DNA of 64,000 bases from assembly GCA_001799395.1 (NCBI GenBank), contig MGTJ01000008.1, positions 3,783 to 67,782 on the forward strand, given 5' to 3'. This DNA is from Desulfobacterales bacterium RIFOXYA12_FULL_46_15 (GTDB taxonomy: Bacteria > Desulfobacterota > Desulfobacteria > Desulfobacterales > Desulfobacteraceae). Positions 59,784 through 64,000 of this stretch are shown piece after piece (within the stretch, counting starts at the first letter, position 1; the number at the start of each line of letters is the position of its first letter). Both the position numbers and the translations under genes were made by a program. Under the pieces are notes generated by a model. It was not told the DNA's origin and did no database searches. It saw only the letters and a program-made list of their open reading frames with translations.

Positions 59784-61157
59784 ATGGATATTGAAAAACA
59801 ATGGCGGCCCATCATAGATTCGGTTCAGGACGGCATCATTATCGTGGATGAGAAAGGCTGCTTTCTTGCCGCCAACCAGACGGCCCAATTGATGACCGGG
59901 TATACGGAAGAAGAACTGAAGGGTCAGTCATGCAGGATTCTAAACTGTACAGGCTGTAAAATTGTGGGCAAAGGGGCAGGCAAAAAATGGTGCGGGCTGT
60001 TTTCCGAGGAGTTTATCCGGGAAAAGAAATGTGTCATCACCAACCGCCGGAACCGGCCCATCCCCATCATTAAGAGTGCTTCAGTCCTGTTTAACACGAA
60101 GAAAGAGATTGTGGGCGCAGTTGAAACCCTGAAAGATATTTCCGAGAATATCCACTATAAAAACGAACTTATGTCCATCAAACGTATGTACCATATTGAT
60201 GACGGTTTCCACGGCATCATCGGAAGAACACCGGTCATGCAGAATCTTTATGAAGGCATTGAAAGCCTGGCCTCGCTGGACACGCCCGTCATGATTCTGG
60301 GGGAGAGCGGAACCGGAAAGGAAATGGTGGCAAAAGCCCTGCACGAAACCGGGAACAGGTCCCAGAAGCCTTTCATCAAGGTCAACTGTGCAGCTTTAAG
60401 CGAGAACATTCTTGAAAGTGAATTGTTCGGACATGTCAAAGGGGCCTATACCGGTGCGGACAGCGACCGGATCGGAAGATTTGAGGCTGCCCACAGAGGC
60501 ACTCTTTTCCTGGATGAAATCGGGGATATCCCGCTTTCCGTCCAGGTAAAGCTGCTCCGGGTGCTGGAAGAGCGGATGATCCAGCGGGTCGGGGCAAACC
60601 AGTCCATTTCCATTGATGTCAGGATCATAACGGCAACCAACAAGGATCTTGAAAAAATGATCAGCCAGGGGGAATTCAGGGAAGATCTGTTTTTCAGGAT
60701 TAATGTGTTCCCTTTAACCCTTCCACCGCTTCGTGACCGTAAGGATGACATTACCCTGATCATCCAGCATTTTATCCATTTTCATGCGGAAAAAACAGGG
60801 AAAAATATACTGGGGTTTACACCCGAAGCCATGCGCCTGATGGTGGCCTATCCCTGGCCGGGAAATATCCGGGAGCTGAGAAATGCGATAGAATATGCCT
60901 TTGTCCTGGCAAGAGGGAAAAGCATCGGACCGGAACATCTTCCTGAAAAAATTGCATCCTGTAAACCATCCCTTCCGGAACCTGTGATGGCCCGTGAGCT
61001 CTCTGATGTCGTCAGGATCGGAGAATCTGAAAAAGAAAGACTTCTTGATGCGCTTCAAAAGGAAGACGGAAATCAGACCAGGGCCGCCCAAAGGCTGGGC
61101 ATCAGCAGGATTACGGTTTGGAAGCGCATCAAAAAATACGGGATACAGCTAAAGTGA
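59784..61157 (+). CDS. Sigma-54-dependent activator with Cys-rich PAS domain
   Basis: 457 aa. An N-terminal PAS domain (1-125) contains a cysteine group, CRILNCTGCKIV ... KKWCGLF ... KKCVI, that could bind a metal or FeS centre or sense redox. The AAA+ domain (about 145-385) has Walker A GESGTGKE, the sigma-54 contact loop GAYTGA (a tolerated variant of GAFTGA), Walker B GTLFLDEIGD and the R-finger region. A Fis-type helix-turn-helix closes it (TRAAQRLGISRITVWKRIKKYG). Divergent from the rhodanese/octaheme operon and its likely activator. Confidence 0.94.
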   Translation: MDIEKQWRPIIDSVQDGIIIVDEKGCFLAANQTAQLMTGYTEEELKGQSCRILNCTGCKIVGKGAGKKWCGLFSEEFIREKKCVITNRRNRPIPIIKSASVLFNTKKEIVGAVETLKDISENIHYKNELMSIKRMYHIDDGFHGIIGRTPVMQNLYEGIESLASLDTPVMILGESGTGKEMVAKALHETGNRSQKPFIKVNCAALSENILESELFGHVKGAYTGADSDRIGRFEAAHRGTLFLDEIGDIPLSVQVKLLRVLEERMIQRVGANQSISIDVRIITATNKDLEKMISQGEFREDLFFRINVFPLTLPPLRDRKDDITLIIQHFIHFHAEKTGKNILGFTPEAMRLMVAYPWPGNIRELRNAIEYAFVLARGKSIGPEHLPEKIASCKPSLPEPVMARELSDVVRIGESEKERLLDALQKEDGNQTRAAQRLGISRITVWKRIKKYGIQLK

Positions 61158-61193
61158 ATTTTGTCTCCGGTTGATACCGGATGCTTTGTTCTT

Positions 61194-61355
61194 CTAACTA
61201 ACCGTCTCGCCACCAAAAGAGAATAGTGAATTGATGTATTTTAGAGAAAACCGCAACGTTAGTCCTGTATTTTTAAAATTCTGTATGAGCTGGCATACTA
61301 CATGCTCTATATCCATTTCATCAGATAACGCAAGACATTCACTTATCTCCAGCAT
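61194..61355 (-). CDS. Possible small protein (53 aa)
   Basis: Too short for the ORF track. ATG 61355 is preceded by GGAGGTGAT, an exact match to the anti-Shine-Dalgarno core, 8 nt away. Hand translation starts MLEISECLALSDEMDIEHVVCQ and stops at 61194. No family is recognised; it looks mostly helical. A strong hairpin (61375-61417) lies just upstream and could influence translation. Could also be the surviving end of a decayed gene. Confidence 0.4.
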   Translation of the reverse strand: MLEISECLALSDEMDIEHVVCQLIQNFKNTGLTLRFSLKYINSLFSFGGETVS

Positions 61356-61374
61356 CTGATGAATCACCTCCGTA

Positions 61375-61417
61375 ACCTCCGGGGCAGCTTAATACCTCCA
61401 GCAGCTGCCCCGGAGGT
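61375..61417. repeat. Perfect 15-bp inverted repeat
   Basis: ACCTCCGGGGCAGCT (61375-61389) and AGCTGCCCCGGAGGT (61403-61417) pair exactly over a 13-nt loop. It could act as a plus-direction terminator (followed by ATTTTAC) or as a leader hairpin for the minus-strand small ORF. No copy elsewhere in the window was noticed. Confidence 0.75.
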
Positions 61418-61464
61418 ATTTTACGGGCAGGGAGTCAAAAAAAGATTAATACAAAAGAGGAGGA

Positions 61465-61590
61465 ATGATGATACTGGGCACAGAAAAACAGGAACAGAAA
61501 ATTATGGAAATGGGGGAAATCGGGCATAAAATGCTTCCAATGACGAGGTTGAAAAAAATAAAGGGATACAATATGATTCTGATGTTGTAA
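61465..61590 (+). CDS. Possible small protein (41 aa) before the CoA-disulfide-reductase-like gene
   Basis: AGAGGAGG precedes two consecutive ATG codons. Hand translation reads MMILGTEKQEQKIMEMGEIG and ends at 61590, giving 41 residues, charged and without known motifs. It lies 31 bp before the flavoenzyme gene in the same direction and may be a leader peptide or an independent small gene. Confidence 0.4.
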   Translation: MMILGTEKQEQKIMEMGEIGHKMLPMTRLKKIKGYNMILML

Positions 61591-61621
61591 ATGCATTAAT
61601 TCAAATAGGAAAGGATATGGT

Positions 61622-62962
61622 ATGAGATTTGTGATTATCGGTGGGGATGCAGCCGGCATGAGCGCTGCAAGCCGGGCCAAAAGGCTTCGGCCGGATATGG
61701 AGATTACCGTATTGGAGCAGACCCGGGACGTTTCTTACAGCGCCTGCGGGATGCCCTATAATATTGCCGATCCTGAAAGAGATATGGAAAGACTGGTGGT
61801 AAGAAAGGCAGAGGTGTTTATCGAAAAAAATAAAATCAACCTTCTGACCGGCCATCGGGTGACGGCCATAGACCGTTCGGCAAAAACAGTATCCGGAATA
61901 ACCGCTCCGGGAGAGCCGTTCAGTTACGATTATGACAAGCTGTTCATTGCCACGGGTGCTTCGCCTGTGGTTCCAGGCCTGCCGGGGTTTGATCTGCCGC
62001 AGGTCATGGTTTTGAAAAGCCTGGGACAGGGCAAACAGATCAAAACCTATATTGAGCAGCACAAGGTTAAAAAAGCCGTTATTATAGGGATGGGGTATAT
62101 TGCTCTCGAAATGTGTGAAGCATTTGAAAAAAGAGGCGTTAAAACCAGTATGGTAAAGCCGGGACCTGTATTTTTGCCCTGGCTGACCCAAGATCTTGCC
62201 GATGTCATTTATGAAGAAATCACCCAAATGGGGATTGACATCCATTTAGGGCATGTCATTCAGAAGATTGAAGCCTTTAACACCGGGGTTCGGGTTATTT
62301 GTGAGGATTTAACCCTTGACGCTGATCTTGTCCTTGTGGCATCCGGGATAAAACCCTGTAGTGAGATAGCAAAAACAGCAGGCCTTGATCTGGGCATTTC
62401 AGATGCCATCGCTGTGGACAGGTTTCTTAAAACATCAGACACAGATATTTATGCAGCCGGCGACTGTGCGGATGCATACCATATTGTTACCGGCCAAAAA
62501 TGCTGGATACCTCTGGCATTAAGAGCCAACAGGGCAGGGTGGGCTGTGGCGGATAGTATCTGCGGCATCCCCACAAGCCTTCCGGGAGTTGCCGGGACAT
62601 CCGTGTTCAAGGTCTTTTCCCTTGAAGTGGCAAGGTCCGGGCTCAATTTCAAAGAAGCGCTTGATTCCGGGTTCACCCCTGTGGAAAATTTTGTTCAAAC
62701 CAGGTCCAGGGCCCATGGCCATCCCGGATCTAACCCGATTTATATCAATATGGTGGCGGACAGTAAAACAGGACGCCTTCTTGGTGTTCAGATGCTGGGA
62801 AAAGAAGGGGTTGCCCACAGGGTCAATTCCATTGCTGTGGCCTTGCATTGCAATATGACGGTAAAGGATTTTTCTCAGACTGATCTTGCCTATGCACCGC
62901 CATTTGGCCCGGTTTGGGATCCTTTGCTGACCGCAGTAATTCAGCTTGCAAAAAAAATATAA
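61622..62962 (+). CDS. CoA-disulfide-reductase-like FAD/NAD(P) flavoenzyme
   Basis: 446 aa. FVIIGGDAAGMSAASRAKRL binds FAD, and SYSACGMPYNIAD contains the single redox cysteine (near residue 42) typical of CoA-disulfide reductase and NADH oxidase/polysulfide reductase relatives. VIIGMGYIALEMCEAFEKRG binds NAD(P)H, IYAAGDCADAYH is the second FAD motif, and the C-terminal dimerisation domain ends at AYAPPFGPVWDP. No rhodanese domain is fused. It may reduce CoA disulfide, persulfides or sulfur species, consistent with the rhodanese gene nearby. Confidence 0.88.
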   Translation: MRFVIIGGDAAGMSAASRAKRLRPDMEITVLEQTRDVSYSACGMPYNIADPERDMERLVVRKAEVFIEKNKINLLTGHRVTAIDRSAKTVSGITAPGEPFSYDYDKLFIATGASPVVPGLPGFDLPQVMVLKSLGQGKQIKTYIEQHKVKKAVIIGMGYIALEMCEAFEKRGVKTSMVKPGPVFLPWLTQDLADVIYEEITQMGIDIHLGHVIQKIEAFNTGVRVICEDLTLDADLVLVASGIKPCSEIAKTAGLDLGISDAIAVDRFLKTSDTDIYAAGDCADAYHIVTGQKCWIPLALRANRAGWAVADSICGIPTSLPGVAGTSVFKVFSLEVARSGLNFKEALDSGFTPVENFVQTRSRAHGHPGSNPIYINMVADSKTGRLLGVQMLGKEGVAHRVNSIAVALHCNMTVKDFSQTDLAYAPPFGPVWDPLLTAVIQLAKKI

Positions 62963-63029
62963 CCCACTGAGTGTCTGTGCTTTGGGCCCGGTTATATCGA
63001 CATGGCCTTTTTCAGGGCGTCAATCAGCC

Positions 63030-63125
63030 CAGCTTGTCACAGGACATGCCGATGGCCTCTTTTGAAGTATACCCGGTCAGCGCTTCAAAGGCTTTGTTCA
63101 CCATGTTGAAGTTTGCCATCCCGGC
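63030..63125 (-). pseudogene. Out-of-frame PAS-domain fragment
   Basis: On the minus strand, one frame reads ANFNMVNKAFEALTGYTSKEAIGMSC before a stop. This is the centre of a PAS domain, and FEALTGYTSKEAIGMSC resembles the PAS start of sigma-54 activators. It has no start codon or downstream coding sequence and is +1 relative to the Cys-rich ORF that precedes it, so it is a decayed or recombined remnant. Confidence 0.6.
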
Positions 63126-63315
63126 CTTTTAGAACCGGTTTTGACTCAGGCTCTTTAAATCCTTTTTTTGTAATAAAATGGATGGGGCAGGAGGGCCTGA
63201 ATTTGCAGTATATATCCGGATCACGGCATTCCAGGCAGTCTTCACAGAGATAAATACTGTGTTTCATACAGATATATCCGGTCTCGCGATCGGGATGACG
63301 GATGCATCGGCCCAT
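63085..63315 (-). CDS. Small cysteine/histidine-rich protein
   Basis: 76 aa. MGRCIRHPDRETGYICMKHSIYLCEDCLECRDPDIYCKFRPSCPIHFITKKG has eight cysteines and several histidines in a treble-clef or B-box-like spacing, suggesting one or two zinc or iron sites. The last dozen residues run into the PAS remnant in another frame, so the natural C-terminus may have been changed by a deletion. It lies 27 bp downstream of the thioredoxin gene on the same strand, probably in one transcript. Specific function unknown. Confidence 0.72.
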   Translation of the reverse strand: MGRCIRHPDRETGYICMKHSIYLCEDCLECRDPDIYCKFRPSCPIHFITKKGFKEPESKPVLKGRDGKLQHGEQSL

Positions 63316-63342
63316 TTTTAATCCTTTCCTTAATGAATCATT

Positions 63343-63648
63343 TTATTTTGATAATGCTTGATCCAGGCTTTCTGTAATCGTAGCTTCAGTTTGCAGACCG
63401 ACCCATCGCCGGACCTCTTGCCCGGATTTGAAAAGAATGACTGTCGGGATGCTTTGAACCCTGTACTCGGTAGCCAATGGGTGATTTTCATCAATATTAA
63501 TATCAAGAATGGAGACACGGGTATGGTATGCAGCCATAATTTTTTTAATCATGGGTTCCTGCGCTCTGCATGGGGCACACCAGGGCGCATGAAAATCAAT
63601 CAATGTAATGCCTTTTTTTAATTCTTCCTGAAATTTTTCCATTTTCAT
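63343..63648 (-). CDS. Thioredoxin
   Basis: 101 aa, single thioredoxin fold. FHAPWCAPCRAQEPM carries the active-site CAPC instead of the standard CGPC, which usually shifts redox potential, and SIPTVILFKSGQEV contains the cis-Pro loop. No signal peptide, so cytoplasmic. It is cotranscribed with the Cys-rich protein and convergent with the CoA-disulfide-reductase-like gene, suggesting thiol or persulfide handling. Confidence 0.93.
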   Translation of the reverse strand: MKMEKFQEELKKGITLIDFHAPWCAPCRAQEPMIKKIMAAYHTRVSILDINIDENHPLATEYRVQSIPTVILFKSGQEVRRWVGLQTEATITESLDQALSK

Positions 63649-63824
63649 CTTAAAATATCTCCATGAAAACCAGGGTGAACGGTTAGTTTTAAGAAGGTAT
63701 TATCAAAAAATATGCCATATCAAGCCGGATCATTGTGATATTTGTGTAATATATTGAAATAATAGTTATAATTTAAATATCTATATCCAAAAGACGGTTT
63801 GTGCCCGGTCAGGGGTTAACAAAA

Positions 63825-63834
63825 GTAACGTTAC
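63825..63834. promoter_or_regulatory. Possible activator site GTAACGTTAC
   Basis: A perfect 10-bp palindrome, with GTTAAC 5 bp to its left (63815-63820). It lies about 90 bp upstream of the sigma-54 promoter at 63922, a plausible enhancer position. GTTAAC also occurs in the cluster at 59731-59767. Confidence 0.4.
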
Positions 63835-63921
63835 CAAGGTGCAAAGGCCCGGTTTTAATATTTTTCAGGTTTTTGACTGCTATTATAAAAATTATCATGT
63901 TAAAATATAATTCGGCTGAGT

Positions 63922-63937
63922 TGGCACAGCCTTTGCT
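63922..63937 (+). promoter_or_regulatory. Sigma-54 promoter reading off the right edge
   Basis: TGGCACAGCCTTTGCT is an exact match to TGGCAC-N5-TTGC(A/T), 59 bp before the candidate ATG at 63996. Confidence 0.85.
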
Positions 63938-63995
63938 ATATAACATTGATTCGGGCAGTCGAACAATCAATACTGAATATTAAAAGAGAGGATCG

Positions 63996-64000
63996 ATGAT
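63996..64000 (+). CDS. Start of the next gene (only the first codon visible)
   Basis: ATGAT at the very edge follows AGAGAGGATCG, a good ribosome-binding site, and lies downstream of the sigma-54 promoter. The product cannot be known from this window. Confidence 0.45.

Noticed and set aside
1-64000. CRISPR array, tRNA or rRNA genes, complete insertion sequences
   Set aside because: No regularly spaced repeats, cloverleaf-like sequences or transposase genes were recognised on either strand by eye.

Overview
The window looks like chromosomal DNA from an anaerobic, sulfate-reducing member of the Desulfobacterota (Desulfobacteraceae-like). This is an inference from gene content: desulfoferrodoxin, rubrerythrins, rubredoxin, a rubredoxin:oxygen oxidoreductase-type flavoprotein, cytochrome bd, a periplasmic-type CbiK, an octaheme cytochrome, orphan DctP proteins, an ADP-forming acyl-CoA synthetase pair and many sigma-54-type promoters. 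No rRNA or tRNA gene was seen.

Layout, left to right. 1-854 is the 5' part of a cas6 gene that runs off the left edge (minus strand) and is missing from the ORF track. 1086-1391 encodes YhbY. 1631-7598 is a plus-strand cluster: TetR regulator, SDR dehydrogenase, an acetolactate-synthase-like ThDP enzyme, a BASS-family transporter and an Xsc-like sulfoacetaldehyde acetyltransferase. It is a candidate organosulfonate pathway that would release sulfite. 7675-11592 holds an amidohydrolase and an FAD oxidoreductase divergent from a second TetR gene across a perfect inverted repeat. A decayed group II intron reverse-transcriptase fragment follows. 11809-16743 carries a YheT-type hydrolase, a YchF-like protein with a degenerate P-loop, a TPR/SPOR protein, and a HAD / SurA-like / HAMP set. 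21620-16763 (minus) is a compact pyrR-moaB-hypothetical-rmlACDB operon. 21753-25615 (plus) is mobA-moaE-moaC-rmuC-mltA.

25630-28990 (minus) is a cobalamin riboswitch and an intrinsic terminator controlling a periplasmic CbiK chelatase and a TonB-dependent receptor. 29058-45617 mixes energy and redox genes: a PAS/HisKA protein lacking an ATPase domain, rubrerythrins, nitroreductase, acyl-CoA synthetase alpha/beta, exonuclease III, an operon glutaredoxin / FTR-like / citrate synthase / rubredoxin-membrane protein, an FMN dehydrogenase with rubredoxin-like knuckles, flavodoxin, thioredoxin, DctP plus sensor, superoxide reductase and the A-type flavoprotein. 45825-53051 has an SRPBCC-epimerase fusion, a polytopic membrane protein, a DHH phosphoesterase, a PAS-LuxR regulator, a PaaK-like ligase and a second orphan DctP. 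55710-53139 (minus) is cydA-cydB-rubredoxin. 59554-55997 (minus) is a respiratory-type cluster (rhodanese lipoprotein, 116-aa exported protein, octaheme cytochrome, cytochrome b) with a textbook sigma-54 promoter and a divergent sigma-54 activator gene. 61194-64000 holds small ORFs, a CoA-disulfide-reductase-like enzyme, a Cys-rich protein, thioredoxin, and another textbook sigma-54 promoter reading off the right edge.

The most striking pattern is regulatory. Sites of the form (T/A)GG-N8-TTGC(A/T), the sigma-54 -24/-12 architecture, lie just upstream of the rubrerythrin, superoxide reductase, flavoprotein (ROO), cytochrome bd and rhodanese/octaheme operons, of one epimerase gene, and of the gene at the right edge. 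By eye they are absent in front of the housekeeping operons. This suggests a shared sigma-54 regulon for oxygen and redox stress spread across the window.
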